Positions 50,108 to 60,191 of a stretch of DNA of 64,000 nucleotides are shown piece by piece; within the stretch, counting starts at the first letter, position 1, and each line of letters opens with the position of its first letter. The notes beneath the pieces are model-generated. The model saw only the letters and a list, made by a program, of their open reading frames with translations, was not told where the DNA came from and searched no databases. Made by a program: the position numbers and the translations under genes. The stretch covers positions 1 to 64,000 of the forward strand of contig NZ_JAHKRC010000015.1 in NCBI RefSeq assembly GCF_019345465.1. Direction: 5' to 3'. Origin of the DNA: Pseudomonas sp. NKUCC02_KPG (GTDB lineage: Bacteria; Pseudomonadota; Gammaproteobacteria; Pseudomonadales; Pseudomonadaceae).

Positions 50108-50560
50108 TTAGTCCGCAGCCCCGCGCACCAACCTTTCCAGCGCCAGCAAGTCCGGGATTTTCGCCACGTGGTCCCCCACTTGCACCGCCGCACGCTCCAG
50201 CGGGCTGAGCGGTACGTCGACAAAGCTCAGCTGGCTGTCGAGGCGATAGGAGCGCGGGATGCCTTGTACCACCAAAGCGATAAACTTGAGCGCCGGGTCG
50301 CCGCCCAGGGTGTTGAGGATGACGATCCGCGCACGCTCACCGACCACCAGCGGCCCGCCGCAGGCGGCTTCAAAGCTGATCAATGGCAACTGGTGGTCGC
50401 GCCAGGTGATCTGGCGCAGGTGCCAGGGCGGTGAGTCGCTGCTGGGGTCGCCGCGCTGCCAGCCGATCAGTTCGGCAATGGCAACGTTGGGCAGCAGCAG
50501 ATAGCGGTCAGCCAGCGGCAGCAGCAAACCGGTCAGGCTGCCCACGCGATGATCAAGCAT
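50108..50560 (-). CDS. chpC: CheW-like adaptor ChpC
   Basis: CheW-domain protein of 150 aa, last gene of the Chp chemosensory operon. YLLLPNVAIAELIGW and ISFEAACGG...RIVILNTLGG follow the CheW beta pattern. In P. aeruginosa ChpC links extra receptors to ChpA. ATG 50560 (MLDHRVGS) overlaps the chpA stop by 8 bases, so the genes are coupled. The methylesterase gene chpB that separates these two in P. aeruginosa is absent. Confidence 0.85.
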   Translation of the reverse strand: MLDHRVGSLTGLLLPLADRYLLLPNVAIAELIGWQRGDPSSDSPPWHLRQITWRDHQLPLISFEAACGGPLVVGERARIVILNTLGGDPALKFIALVVQGIPRSYRLDSQLSFVDVPLSPLERAAVQVGDHVAKIPDLLALERLVRGAAD

Positions 50561-53500
50561 GAAAGTTGCTCCAGTAGGCGATTCGCTCCAGCAACACCGA
50601 CTCTTGATACGGTTTGCCCAGGTAGTCGTTGACGCCAATGGCCATCGCACGGTTCTGGTGTTTTTGCCCGGTGCGCGAGGTGATCATGATGATCGGCAAG
50701 TCTTTGAGACGCGGGTCGTTGCGCACGCGGGTGGCCACTTCGAAGCCGTCCATGCGCGGCATTTCGATGTCCAGCAGCATCAGGTCAGGGGTGTGCTCTT
50801 CGAGCACGCTCATGGCGTCGACCCCGTCCTTGGCGGTGATGACGTTCATGCCGTTGCGCTCCAGCAGGCGACTGGTGACTTTGCGCACCGTGACCGAGTC
50901 ATCCACCACCAGCACCAGCGGCGGGCGTACGGCCGGGGTGAACTCCAGCGCGCCGACGGCTTCGTGATGTGCTCGCTGCAACGGCTGACGCGCCTGATGG
51001 GCGCGAATATAAGCCAGCAGATCGAGGATCAGCACCACCCGGCCATCCCCCAGAATGGTCGCACCCGACAACCCCTGCACCCCGGTAAATTGCGGGCCGA
51101 GGCTTTTGACCACGATTTCTCGCGAGCCTGCCAGCGCATCGACTTGCAACGCCACGCGCTGATCCTGGCAATGCACCAGCAACACCGGCAACGAATGGCT
51201 TTCGCCCACGAGCTTGGGTTTGCCCACGGTTTGCAGCAACTCCCCCAGATAACGCAACTCATAGGTCTGCCCGCCGTAGTGATACAGCGGGGGATTGAGC
51301 TGGTAATACCCCTCCAGCTCATTGGGCATGACTCGCACGATGCCTTCGACGGTGTCGAGGGCAATGGCGTATTGCTCGTCGGCGCATTGCACCATCAGCG
51401 CCCGGTTGAGCGAGACGCTGAAGGGCAGGCGGATCTGAAAGTGCACGCCCTGCCCGGCCACCGAGTCGATGGTCATGCTGCCGCCCAACTGCCGAACTTC
51501 TTCGTGAACCACGTCCATGCCGACGCCGCGGCCGGAAATCTGAGTGATTTTTTCAGCGGTGGAGAACCCCGGTTGCAGGATGAACTGCAAGACATCGCGG
51601 TCGCTGATCGTCGCCTGCGGATCCAGCAGGCCGCGCAAAATAGCTTTTCGGCGTACGGCTTCAAGCGGCACGCCGGCGCCATCGTCATGCATGTCGAAGA
51701 CCACGTCGCCACCTTCGTAAGACAGCTCTAGACTGATCAATCCCTGCTCCGGCTTGCCGCTGGCGTGACGGATATCTGCTGGCTCGAGACCGTGGTCGAC
51801 GGCGTTGCGCAACATGTGTTCCAACGGCGCCACCATGCGCTCAAGCACGTTGCGGTCGATTTCAGCCTCGGCATTGATCACGCTGAATTCGACCTGCTTG
51901 CCCAGCTCACTGGCCACCTGGCGCACGACCCGCTTGAGGCGCGGCAATACGCGCTCGAACGGCACCATGCGCGTACCCATCAGGCCTTCCTGCAGCTGGG
52001 TGTTTACCCGCGCCTGCTTCTGCAAAAGGCCGTGGGCATCCTGATTGCGCGCAGCCAGTGTGGCCTTGAGGTCGAGCAAGTCCGAAGCCGATTCGAACAA
52101 TGCACGGGACAGCTGTTGCAGCAGGGAATGACGGTCCATCTCCAGGGGATCGAATTCGTCGTAAGCCACGCCATCGGCTTCGGTGTGCGAGCGGCTGTGC
52201 AGGCGCCCCTGGGTTTCGCTGTCGAGGCGACGCAGTTGGTCCTGCATCCGCTCAAGGGTGGTCTGCATTTCGTTGAGAGCGATCTGACCATCGTTGACCT
52301 GCTGCTCAACGCGCCCACGGATGATCGAGGCTTCGCCTGCCAGGTTGACCAGGTCTTCCAGCAACTCGGCCGGCACCTTGAGGGTGTCCAGCCCCGTGCG
52401 TTCACCTTCGGGCAATGGCGGCGCCACAGGCTCGGACTTGGAAGCTGCGGGAGCCTCCTGACGGGTGTTGCGTTCAATCCTGCGGATTTTCTCTATCAGC
52501 GTCTGAGGCGAAGGCAGCGGCTGGCCACTGCGCAACGCATCGAACATTTGTGCAAGCTGGTCATGGCAACGCTCAAGCAGCACAAACAGCTCGGCATTGG
52601 GTGCCAGCAAGCCAGCCGAAATATCTTCGAAGAGGGTTTCAAGTTCATGGGCAAAGTCGCCAATGGCGGCAACCTCAACCATCCGCGCCCCACCTTTGAG
52701 GGTATGCAGATCACGCAGCAGGTTTTCGACTTCGAGGTGGCTCTGGGGGTCGGCCTGCCAGCGCGATAACGCCGTGCCCGAGCTTTCGAGAATATCGAAA
52801 GCCTCGTCGAGGAAGATATCCTGCAATTCAGGGTCGGCCGTGTTCAGCGCTGCATCGGGCTCGGCTTCAGTGTTGCCCGGTTCGACAGGCGAATGGCTGT
52901 AGAGACGAAACCCGCGAATGGCCTCGATCAGTTCATAAGATTCGCTCAACGGCTGCTTGTGCTTGAGCTGATCGAGCATCAGTGCCAGTTGCTCATGGCT
53001 GCGCTCAAGCAAGTGGCTCAATGCCGGGCTTTCACTCAGTCTCCGGTCCAGCAGACCTTCGTAGAGGTGCTCCAGCTCATGGGCCAGATCGGCAATCGGC
53101 TCGATCCCGGCCATGCGCGCCCCACCCTTGAGGGTGTGCAAATCGCGCTGCAAGGAAGACAGCGAAGCCAGGCTGTCGGGGGCGACCAGCCAACGCTGCA
53201 GGGCCTGCCCGACACTGTCGAGAATATCCACCGCCTCTTCGAGAAAGATTTCGACGATTTCCTCGTCGACATCATCGTCCTGCCCAGCCCCCAACTGGTC
53301 AGTCGCGGCGCCCAGTTCGGTGATGTCCAGCGTCTGGCCGCCATCACGGCGAATCAGCCCCGTGGCGTCAGGCGCCAGCCCTTCGTGCAGCAGCGCATGC
53401 AAGGTCTGGATCAGCTCCGGCTGCGGGATGATTTCTTGCCCCGCCGCCAGTTGATCGAGCATGTTGATCAACGCTTCCTGAGCATCATCGGCCGCCTCGA

Positions 53501-56441
53501 AGAACCGCTCACTGGCCGCCAGGCTGCTTTCCTCAACGGCGCCATACAGGTCGAGCAAGGCTTCGCACACGGCATCAATGGGGTGCAGGTCCAGCAGGTG
53601 TGCGGCCTGGGCCAAGGCAGTCAGCTGGTCCAGCAGGGTATCCAGGCCCTCCCGCTGCTGGGGGTTCTGATGCCAGTTTTTAAGCAGCTCTTCGGCGTCA
53701 AACAGGATGTCCATGCTTTCGCCCAGAAACTCGGTAATCCGTTGCGGGTCGCGCTGGGCCACCCAACTGCTGGTGGGCGTATTGAGCAGGGTTTCAAGAC
53801 GGGTGGCGATCAGTCGCTCGGTGCGCTCGATCAGGGAGCGAGCCCCCTTGATCTCGGCCAGCGGGTCACTGTCCAGTTGCTTGAGGCCGTGGTGCAACAA
53901 GCCGTCAGCCTCCCGCAACAGCTCAATTTCTTCCTGCCCGAGGGCAAGATGATGGGCCTTGTACTCACGGACCAGATGATCCAGTGGCGCCGCCAGTTCG
54001 GCCATGTGCACCACGCCCGCCATGTGCGCACTGCCTTTGAGGGTGTGCATGGCCAGTTGCAGGTCGTCGCTGGCATACAGCGGCATTTGCTCGCGGGCCC
54101 GATCCAGAAAACGGTCAAGACGCTCAAGGTGGGTTTGCGCTTCCTGTCGGAAGATGTCCAGCAACTGCGGGTCGAAATGGCTGGCGTCCTGAGCAATCAG
54201 CAGCGGCTGCGGCTCACCTTTGGCCAGGCGCTGTGCCCGAGCGGCCAGTTGGTCGACGTCTTCGCGCTGACGCTGGCTTTGCTCGGCAAACGCCTGAATC
54301 AGCTCGGGCAGCATCACCAGCACGTCTTCAAGCAGTTGAAAGATCTGCGGGGACGGCGCCACGCTGCGCTCAATCACGCGATTGAGCAGGTTCTCGACCG
54401 CCCACGCCAATTCCCCCAGCACCAGCGCACGCACCATGCGCCCGCTGCCCTTGAGGGTGTGAAAGCCGCGGCGCAGTTCTGCAAGTGCGGCGCTGTCCGC
54501 CGGGTTGGCGACCCATTGCGGCAGGCAATCGTGCAGGGTGATCAGTACTTCGTCGGTCTCTTCCAGAAAGACGTCCAGCAACTCTTCATCCAGGGGTTCT
54601 TCATCCATCGGCGGCGGCAGCAGGCTGGCGGGCATGTGCTGCGCAGGCGGATTGAGCGTAGACAGCGGACTCGCCAGCACATCGGCCAGGTTCCCCTGCA
54701 GATCCGGCATCAGCGGTTGATCCGCGGGGCTGCAGGCGTCATCCAGCAACGGTCCGGCAGGCTCGGCCGGGGCATAGCCCAGCCTGGCCAGGCTGTTTTC
54801 GGCCCAATCCAGCACCCGCTCGCCCGCGGCTCCCGGGTCCTGGGAGAGACGCTCCAGGTAATACTCGATGCTGCTCAGGGCTTCGGCCAGATGATCCAGT
54901 TGCTGCGCTGTCGGGATATCAGCCCCCTGCAGCAGGCGCTCGCACAGATAGTCATGGCAGGCTTGCAGCAGGCTGGCAGCGCGGCTCAGGGGGATCATTG
55001 CCAGCGCACCACGGATTTGTGTGATCAGCGCAGGCAGTGGCTGCAAGTGCAGGCGGTCATGGCCGGCCATCACGTAATCGGCGATCAGATCCTTCACTTC
55101 CTCAAGGCCGATGCGCGCCTCCTTGATCACCAGTTGATGGATCTGCATGAGGTCGGTGGTGGGCAAACGGCTCTCTTCGCGCTGCGAGGGCTCAACGCTG
55201 CCAACCATGCCAGCCAATGTGGCCTCTACGTAGAGCAAGGCTGACGCGACATCCATCAACACCGCATCGGTTGGCTCGCGCTGGCCCTGGGCCAGACTTT
55301 GCATCACCGCCAGTTGATCGATGATGACTTTGCGCGGCTGACCAAACCCCAGCACCGCCAGGGTGTCAGCGATCTGGCGCAACGGGGCCATCAGGCTGCT
55401 CAGTTCCGAGACGTGCAAACGGTCGCTGCGCACAAACAGGTCGAGGCGCTCCTTGACCCGCACCAGTTCTTCGCACAATGCCGCAACCACTGAGCGCATC
55501 GCGTCGCGGTCGGGGCCAGCCAGCCGCGCCCGCTCCTCATCGACCATCGCCGCATCGGGCATGGCCTGATCCAGTTCGTAATGGTTTTTCAGGGCGAGCA
55601 TTTTCGAGGTCGGATGCTCGGCCTTGGCGATGTAAAACAGCAGGCTGGTGAGCAACTCTTCGGGCGCAGGCTGATTGACGGCCTCGATACCTTGCTCCAG
55701 CAGGCGCTTGAGTTCCTTGTCGGACTTTTTAAGCAGGCTGCGCAGGGCCGGGCTGTTCGGGACCCGCCCCTTAAGCATGCCATCGACCAGGGCCGCGGCT
55801 ATTTTCCACAAGGCGTTGAGCGGCGAACCCAGGCACAGGCTTTGAAGCCGTGCGAACACCCCGGCCATCATTTCCAGATGGGCCTGCACGGCTTCGCCAC
55901 GGCGCAAACCCAGAAACGCGGTTTGCAAGGTATGGCGCAGAATCCGCAGCTCCCGCGGCAAGTCTGCGGGGAGCAAACGGGCCAGGGCGGCCGGGTCCAA
56001 TGGGGGCAACACTTGCAAGGGCGGGCTGAACAGACTGGTTTCCGAGAGCAGGGCTTCGCCACGGGCGCTGCGCAAGTCATTGAGCAACGGCAACACCACC
56101 AATGGCCAATCCCGTCGGGCACTGTGTACTCGGTCCAGGTACAACGGCAATTGGCTGAAGGCTTGCTGCAATAACCGCAGGGCTTCGTCGAGCTGGCTGA
56201 CGCGGCCCTGTTGCAAGGCAATGACCAACTGCTCCATCTCTTCTGCCAGCAACGCCGCGCCGTAGAACTCGACCATCAGCAAGCTGCCATGCACCTGATG
56301 AATACAGGCCAGGCATTGCTCCAGCGTGTCGGCGGCAGGCTGTTGCGCGTAGGCATCCAGCGCCACGCGGGCCTGTTTTAGCGTGTGGGCAATTTCGCCT
56401 TTGACCCACTCAAGGGCCACATAGTCGTGCCGGTCAACCAT
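50553..56441 (-). CDS. chpA: Hybrid chemotaxis histidine kinase ChpA (PilL)
   Basis: Large CheA-type kinase of 1962 aa controlling type IV pili. An N-terminal Hpt-like region contains IHQVHGSL (His48, atypical). Four canonical phosphotransfer domains follow with HTLKG at His661, His799, His1102 and His1246. Then come the dimerisation helices, the ATPase (LRNAVDHGLEP ~1540-1555; GRGVGMDVV), a CheW-like domain and a C-terminal receiver (LMLLDIEMPRMDG, Asp1891; Lys in YLGKPY). P. aeruginosa ChpA is ~2470 aa with more phosphotransfer domains, so this is a shorter version. The gap to pilJ is 27 bases. Confidence 0.94.
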   Translation of the reverse strand: MVDRHDYVALEWVKGEIAHTLKQARVALDAYAQQPAADTLEQCLACIHQVHGSLLMVEFYGAALLAEEMEQLVIALQQGRVSQLDEALRLLQQAFSQLPLYLDRVHSARRDWPLVVLPLLNDLRSARGEALLSETSLFSPPLQVLPPLDPAALARLLPADLPRELRILRHTLQTAFLGLRRGEAVQAHLEMMAGVFARLQSLCLGSPLNALWKIAAALVDGMLKGRVPNSPALRSLLKKSDKELKRLLEQGIEAVNQPAPEELLTSLLFYIAKAEHPTSKMLALKNHYELDQAMPDAAMVDEERARLAGPDRDAMRSVVAALCEELVRVKERLDLFVRSDRLHVSELSSLMAPLRQIADTLAVLGFGQPRKVIIDQLAVMQSLAQGQREPTDAVLMDVASALLYVEATLAGMVGSVEPSQREESRLPTTDLMQIHQLVIKEARIGLEEVKDLIADYVMAGHDRLHLQPLPALITQIRGALAMIPLSRAASLLQACHDYLCERLLQGADIPTAQQLDHLAEALSSIEYYLERLSQDPGAAGERVLDWAENSLARLGYAPAEPAGPLLDDACSPADQPLMPDLQGNLADVLASPLSTLNPPAQHMPASLLPPPMDEEPLDEELLDVFLEETDEVLITLHDCLPQWVANPADSAALAELRRGFHTLKGSGRMVRALVLGELAWAVENLLNRVIERSVAPSPQIFQLLEDVLVMLPELIQAFAEQSQRQREDVDQLAARAQRLAKGEPQPLLIAQDASHFDPQLLDIFRQEAQTHLERLDRFLDRAREQMPLYASDDLQLAMHTLKGSAHMAGVVHMAELAAPLDHLVREYKAHHLALGQEEIELLREADGLLHHGLKQLDSDPLAEIKGARSLIERTERLIATRLETLLNTPTSSWVAQRDPQRITEFLGESMDILFDAEELLKNWHQNPQQREGLDTLLDQLTALAQAAHLLDLHPIDAVCEALLDLYGAVEESSLAASERFFEAADDAQEALINMLDQLAAGQEIIPQPELIQTLHALLHEGLAPDATGLIRRDGGQTLDITELGAATDQLGAGQDDDVDEEIVEIFLEEAVDILDSVGQALQRWLVAPDSLASLSSLQRDLHTLKGGARMAGIEPIADLAHELEHLYEGLLDRRLSESPALSHLLERSHEQLALMLDQLKHKQPLSESYELIEAIRGFRLYSHSPVEPGNTEAEPDAALNTADPELQDIFLDEAFDILESSGTALSRWQADPQSHLEVENLLRDLHTLKGGARMVEVAAIGDFAHELETLFEDISAGLLAPNAELFVLLERCHDQLAQMFDALRSGQPLPSPQTLIEKIRRIERNTRQEAPAASKSEPVAPPLPEGERTGLDTLKVPAELLEDLVNLAGEASIIRGRVEQQVNDGQIALNEMQTTLERMQDQLRRLDSETQGRLHSRSHTEADGVAYDEFDPLEMDRHSLLQQLSRALFESASDLLDLKATLAARNQDAHGLLQKQARVNTQLQEGLMGTRMVPFERVLPRLKRVVRQVASELGKQVEFSVINAEAEIDRNVLERMVAPLEHMLRNAVDHGLEPADIRHASGKPEQGLISLELSYEGGDVVFDMHDDGAGVPLEAVRRKAILRGLLDPQATISDRDVLQFILQPGFSTAEKITQISGRGVGMDVVHEEVRQLGGSMTIDSVAGQGVHFQIRLPFSVSLNRALMVQCADEQYAIALDTVEGIVRVMPNELEGYYQLNPPLYHYGGQTYELRYLGELLQTVGKPKLVGESHSLPVLLVHCQDQRVALQVDALAGSREIVVKSLGPQFTGVQGLSGATILGDGRVVLILDLLAYIRAHQARQPLQRAHHEAVGALEFTPAVRPPLVLVVDDSVTVRKVTSRLLERNGMNVITAKDGVDAMSVLEEHTPDLMLLDIEMPRMDGFEVATRVRNDPRLKDLPIIMITSRTGQKHQNRAMAIGVNDYLGKPYQESVLLERIAYWSNFHA

Positions 56442-56468
56442 AACGACTCCAGTCAGAATTGCAGCGCA

Positions 56469-58526
56469 TTACTGTGGACCAAGGTCTTTAGGCGGCGCAG
56501 GCAATGTGAAGCCAGATACCGAACGCCGCAGCTGGCTGGCCATTTTGGCCAGATTACCGATGCTGTCGGCGGTCGCAGTGGAGCCCGACGAGGTCTGGTT
56601 GGTGATTTGCTGAATGACGTTCATGGTCAGGGAGATCTGCGCCGCCGAAGTGGTCTGCTGCTGCGCGGCGTTGGAGATGCTTTGAATCAGGTCCGCCAGA
56701 TTTTGCGACACGCCTTCGATCTCCTCCAGCGCCACTCCGGCGTCATGGGCCAGACGGGCACCGCGCACCACTTCGGTGGTGGTTTGCTCCATGGAAATCA
56801 CCGCCTCGTTGGTGTCGGCCTGAATCGCCCGCACCAGGGTTTCGATTTGCCGCGTAGCCGCCGATGAGCGCTCGGCCAGGCGCTGGACTTCGTCGGCCAC
56901 CACGGCAAACCCGCGCCCGGCATCGCCGGCCATCGAGGCCTGGATGGCCGCGTTCAACGCCAGGATATTGGTTTGATCGGCAATATCATCAATCAGGCTG
57001 ACAATGTCGCCGATTTCCTGGGAAGACTCGCCCAACCGCTTGATCCGCTTGGCGGTGTCCTGGATCTGATCACGAATGTTGTCCATGCCATGAATGGTGT
57101 TATGCACCACTTCGTTGCCCTTGTTGGCAATCGCCACGGAACGCTCCGCCACCGCTGAAGACTCCGAAGCGTTGGCCGACACCTGATCGATGGAGTGGGC
57201 CATTTGCTGGATGGCTCCCGAAGCCTCGGCAATTTGCTGGGCTTGATGCTCGGAAGCCTCGGCCAACTGCATGGCGGTTGCCTGGGTTTCCTGCACGGCT
57301 GCCGCGACCTGACCTGCGGTGTGGTTGATCGTGGCCACCAGCTCGCGCAGTTGGTCGATCGAGTAGTTGATGGAGTCGGCAATGGCCCCCGTAAAATCTT
57401 CGGTGACAGAGGCCGTCACCGTCAGGTCGCCGTCGGCCAGATCGGCAATTTCGTCCAGCAAACGCATGATCGCGTTCTGGTTGCGCTCGTTCTTTTCGGC
57501 CGTTTCACGCAGTTGGCGATTGGTTTCGCGCACCATCACCAGCCCGATCAGGATGATTGATGCCAGTGCCAGCAAGCCCAATACGTAACCGCCAATAATG
57601 TCGAGCGAGCGCCCGGTGGCGAGATTTTCAAAGCCGTTGGCCAGGGTCGACGCTTCATCAAGCAGGGTTTGCGACAGGCTGAATATGGTGTTGGCGGCTT
57701 CACGTACGTGGAACAGCTGCGGCGAGGTTTCAATGATTTCATCCACTGAGCCCGACACAAACTGGAACAGCTCGGAAATTTCCTGCAAGCGGGCACGGGC
57801 GTCCTTGTCTTCGACCTGGGTAATCCTCATCCCGTCATTGCCTTCCAGCATGCCGTTGAGCACTTGCCCGAAGCGGTTGGCATCGCGCCCGAAAGCACCG
57901 GCGGCCTGGGCTGCATTCTCATCACCGGCCAGCACCGTATTCACCGCGCCTAAAATGCGTTCGGCCAGTAATGACTGACGCTGCGCCAGCGCCACCTGGC
58001 TGGCTGGCGCGCCACGCTGCAACAGGATTTCGACGACTTTTTCGTATTCGACCTGTAGCTGCGGCACGGTTTCGGCCAGTGTCGCGGCCACTTGATGCAA
58101 CGACAGTACGGTTTGCTCACTGGCCAAAATGGCGTTGACGTTGCTCAGCAACAGCTCCCAGTCACGCTGAACCGCCTGCATTTCCTTGTGGACTGCAGGC
58201 GGCGCGGGAGGCAGGCCAGTGACCGGATCGCCTTTTTTCAGATAGCCCCAACGCTGGCTGAAATCGTTTCGCGCATCGATCAGCAACTTGAACGCGGCAG
58301 CCTTTCCGGCTGCGGCCTCAGTGGCGTTTTTGGCAATACGCTGGGACAGGACACGCAATTCACCCGCGTGGCTGATGTATTGCTTGTCGTAGTTGGATTG
58401 GGTGTTGAGGTAAGCAAAGTTGGCGAACAACAGCATGATGAACACGATCAGGGCGATAAAAAGCACGATGATCTGCGAACGACTGCGCGACCCTTCCATT
58501 GGTTTAGCTGTATTGGCTGTGGTCAT
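56469..58526 (-). CDS. pilJ: Type IV pili methyl-accepting chemotaxis protein PilJ
   Basis: Chemoreceptor of 685 aa. One N-terminal helix (IIVLFIALIVFIMLLFANFA) and a second near residue 310 (IIGGYVLGLLALASIILIGL) frame a periplasmic part with two PilJ-type helical modules. HAMP and a signalling domain follow; the hairpin tip reads DDIADQTNILALNAAIQASM then GDAGRGFAVVADEVQRLAER, the PilJ variant. The C terminus lacks a CheR-binding pentapeptide. ATG 58526 is preferred over the preceding TTG. No pilK follows. Confidence 0.95.
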   Translation of the reverse strand: MTTANTAKPMEGSRSRSQIIVLFIALIVFIMLLFANFAYLNTQSNYDKQYISHAGELRVLSQRIAKNATEAAAGKAAAFKLLIDARNDFSQRWGYLKKGDPVTGLPPAPPAVHKEMQAVQRDWELLLSNVNAILASEQTVLSLHQVAATLAETVPQLQVEYEKVVEILLQRGAPASQVALAQRQSLLAERILGAVNTVLAGDENAAQAAGAFGRDANRFGQVLNGMLEGNDGMRITQVEDKDARARLQEISELFQFVSGSVDEIIETSPQLFHVREAANTIFSLSQTLLDEASTLANGFENLATGRSLDIIGGYVLGLLALASIILIGLVMVRETNRQLRETAEKNERNQNAIMRLLDEIADLADGDLTVTASVTEDFTGAIADSINYSIDQLRELVATINHTAGQVAAAVQETQATAMQLAEASEHQAQQIAEASGAIQQMAHSIDQVSANASESSAVAERSVAIANKGNEVVHNTIHGMDNIRDQIQDTAKRIKRLGESSQEIGDIVSLIDDIADQTNILALNAAIQASMAGDAGRGFAVVADEVQRLAERSSAATRQIETLVRAIQADTNEAVISMEQTTTEVVRGARLAHDAGVALEEIEGVSQNLADLIQSISNAAQQQTTSAAQISLTMNVIQQITNQTSSGSTATADSIGNLAKMASQLRRSVSGFTLPAPPKDLGPQ

Positions 58527-58567
58527 CAATCAGGTCCTGAGATCCCGTTTTAAAGCGCGAGGCCTGA

Positions 58568-59107
58568 TCACACGGCCACCGCCCAGAATTGCGGCGCCTG
58601 AGCCAGGGCAAAAGGGCTGAATACCCACCAAGGGTGTTCGCCAGCAAAATGCCCCTGCACATAAGGCGCGAACATCGGATGAGGCAACGCGTGCGTATCG
58701 GCATTGAGATCGGCATGTGCAAAGTGCTGCATGCCCTGCACTTCGTCCACCTGCAACCCGACAAACACGTCTTTATATTCCAGCACCAGCACCCGGCGCT
58801 GTTTACGCAAGGGCGACAGCTCAACCCCGAAAAAGCCGCACAGGTCCATGACCGGCAGCAATTGCCCGCGCAGATTGGCCACGCCCTTGACCCAGGGCTT
58901 TACACCGGGCAACAAGGTGAATCGCGGCTCATGGAGGATTTCGGCAATTTCGCCCATCGGCGCCACAAAACAATGCTCGCCGATGCGAAAGCCGATACCG
59001 CTCCAGGTATCGAGTTGCGCTTGTGCAGGCACCAGGCCCGCTGCCAGCTGGCGACAGCGCTGGTCGATTTCAAGCAGCAGTTCGAAGGCCGTCAGTGAGC
59101 CAGGCAT
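58568..59107 (-). CDS. pilI: CheW-like protein PilI
   Basis: CheW-domain adaptor, 179 aa, coupling PilJ to ChpA. GIGFRIGEHCFVAPMGEIAE, the VANLRGQLLPVMDLCGFFGV segment and VLVLEYKDVFVGLQVDEVQG are the three CheW blocks. It begins 10 bases after pilH ends and is followed by pilJ. Confidence 0.94.
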   Translation of the reverse strand: MPGSLTAFELLLEIDQRCRQLAAGLVPAQAQLDTWSGIGFRIGEHCFVAPMGEIAEILHEPRFTLLPGVKPWVKGVANLRGQLLPVMDLCGFFGVELSPLRKQRRVLVLEYKDVFVGLQVDEVQGMQHFAHADLNADTHALPHPMFAPYVQGHFAGEHPWWVFSPFALAQAPQFWAVAV

Positions 59108-59117
59108 AAGGCGGCCG

Positions 59118-59495
59118 TCATTTTGGAGGGTTTTCTTCCAGGACTTTTTTCACCTTGAGGATCAGTTGCTCTTCATCGACCGGCTTGGTCAGGTAGCCCT
59201 TGGCCCCTTGTCGTTGGGCCCAGACCATGTCGGTTTCCTGATCCTTTGTCGTCACAACGATAACCGGGATGTAGCTGGTCTCCGGATCTTTGGTCAGCTG
59301 ACGCGTGGCCTGAAAACCATTGAGGCCCGGCATCACGATGTCCATCAACACCACATCGGGCTTTTCCTGGCGTGCCAGGGCAACACCGTCGGCGCCGTTT
59401 TCAGCCTTGAGCACTTCATGGCCGTGCTTTTCCAGCATGCCGGTCAATTTGTACATTTCAGTCGGCGAGTCATCGACGATCAGAATGCGAGCCAT
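59118..59495 (-). CDS. pilH: Response regulator PilH
   Basis: Single-domain CheY-like regulator, 125 aa. RILIVDDSPTEMYKLTGML holds the acidic pocket, VVLMDIVMPGLNGFQ the phosphoacceptor Asp, and YLTKPVDEEQL the conserved Lys. In P. aeruginosa PilH promotes pilus retraction and moderates signalling. Start 59495 (MARILIV) rather than 59507. Confidence 0.95.
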   Translation of the reverse strand: MARILIVDDSPTEMYKLTGMLEKHGHEVLKAENGADGVALARQEKPDVVLMDIVMPGLNGFQATRQLTKDPETSYIPVIVVTTKDQETDMVWAQRQGAKGYLTKPVDEEQLILKVKKVLEENPPK

Positions 59496-59537
59496 GGTGT
59501 TCCCCATTTATAAGGTGGTTGGCCGGCTGGCCGGGCT

Positions 59538-59945
59538 TCATTGAGCACTTTGTACGATCTTGAAGGCTGGCACATGGGCCTTGATTGCGCTCAGCAATTC
59601 ATCACGGCTGAAGGGCTTGGTCAAAAATTGATCAGAACCCACAATTCGTCCCTTGGCCTTGTCGAACAGGCCGTCCTTGGACGACAGCATGATCACGGGG
59701 GTCGACTTGAACGCCCGGTTGCTCTTGATCAGTGCGCAGGTCTGATAGCCATCCAGACGCGGCATCATGATGTCGACAAAGATGATGTGCGGATGATGGT
59801 CGACAATCTTGGCCAGCGCATCGAAACCGTCGATGGCGGTAATGACCTCGCAGCCCACGTTTTTCAACAGCGTTTCGGCGGTGCGGCGAATGGTTTTCGA
59901 ATCGTCGATTACCATCACCTTCAAGGCGCTGGAATGTTTTTCCAT
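59538..59945 (-). CDS. pilG: Response regulator PilG
   Basis: Single-domain CheY-like regulator, 135 aa, promoting pilus extension and cAMP signalling in P. aeruginosa. KVMVIDDSKTIRRTAETLL, IIFVDIMMPRLDGYQTC and FLTKPFSRDELL are the key elements. Start 59945 (MEKHSSAL) matches known PilG; the ORF reaches 28 residues upstream. First gene of the pil/chp operon and divergent from gshB with 246 bases between. Confidence 0.95.
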   Translation of the reverse strand: MEKHSSALKVMVIDDSKTIRRTAETLLKNVGCEVITAIDGFDALAKIVDHHPHIIFVDIMMPRLDGYQTCALIKSNRAFKSTPVIMLSSKDGLFDKAKGRIVGSDQFLTKPFSRDELLSAIKAHVPAFKIVQSAQ

Positions 59946-60191
59946 ATGTGCTCTACCATCGCCACGGCGACCCATTTTGTTACAACTGTGCGACTTAAAA
60001 CCCCAACTCCTTGATGGACAAGGGCTCAAAGCACTGTGCCAGCCTTTTTAGCACAGTCACGACCGTCAATCTATCGAACCGCCCAAGGCGTGCTGGAGCA
60101 GGTGGTTTTTCCTTGACCGGGGCCACACTCAGCGCCACTCTGGCGCCACTTTTCAGAGCCTTTTTGCCCATTATTTATTGAGGAATTTGCC

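Noticed and set aside
52893..55244. 783-aa plus-strand ORF opposite chpA
   Set aside because: Repetitive Gln/Leu/Arg pattern is the complement of the repeated Hpt domains; no independent motif.
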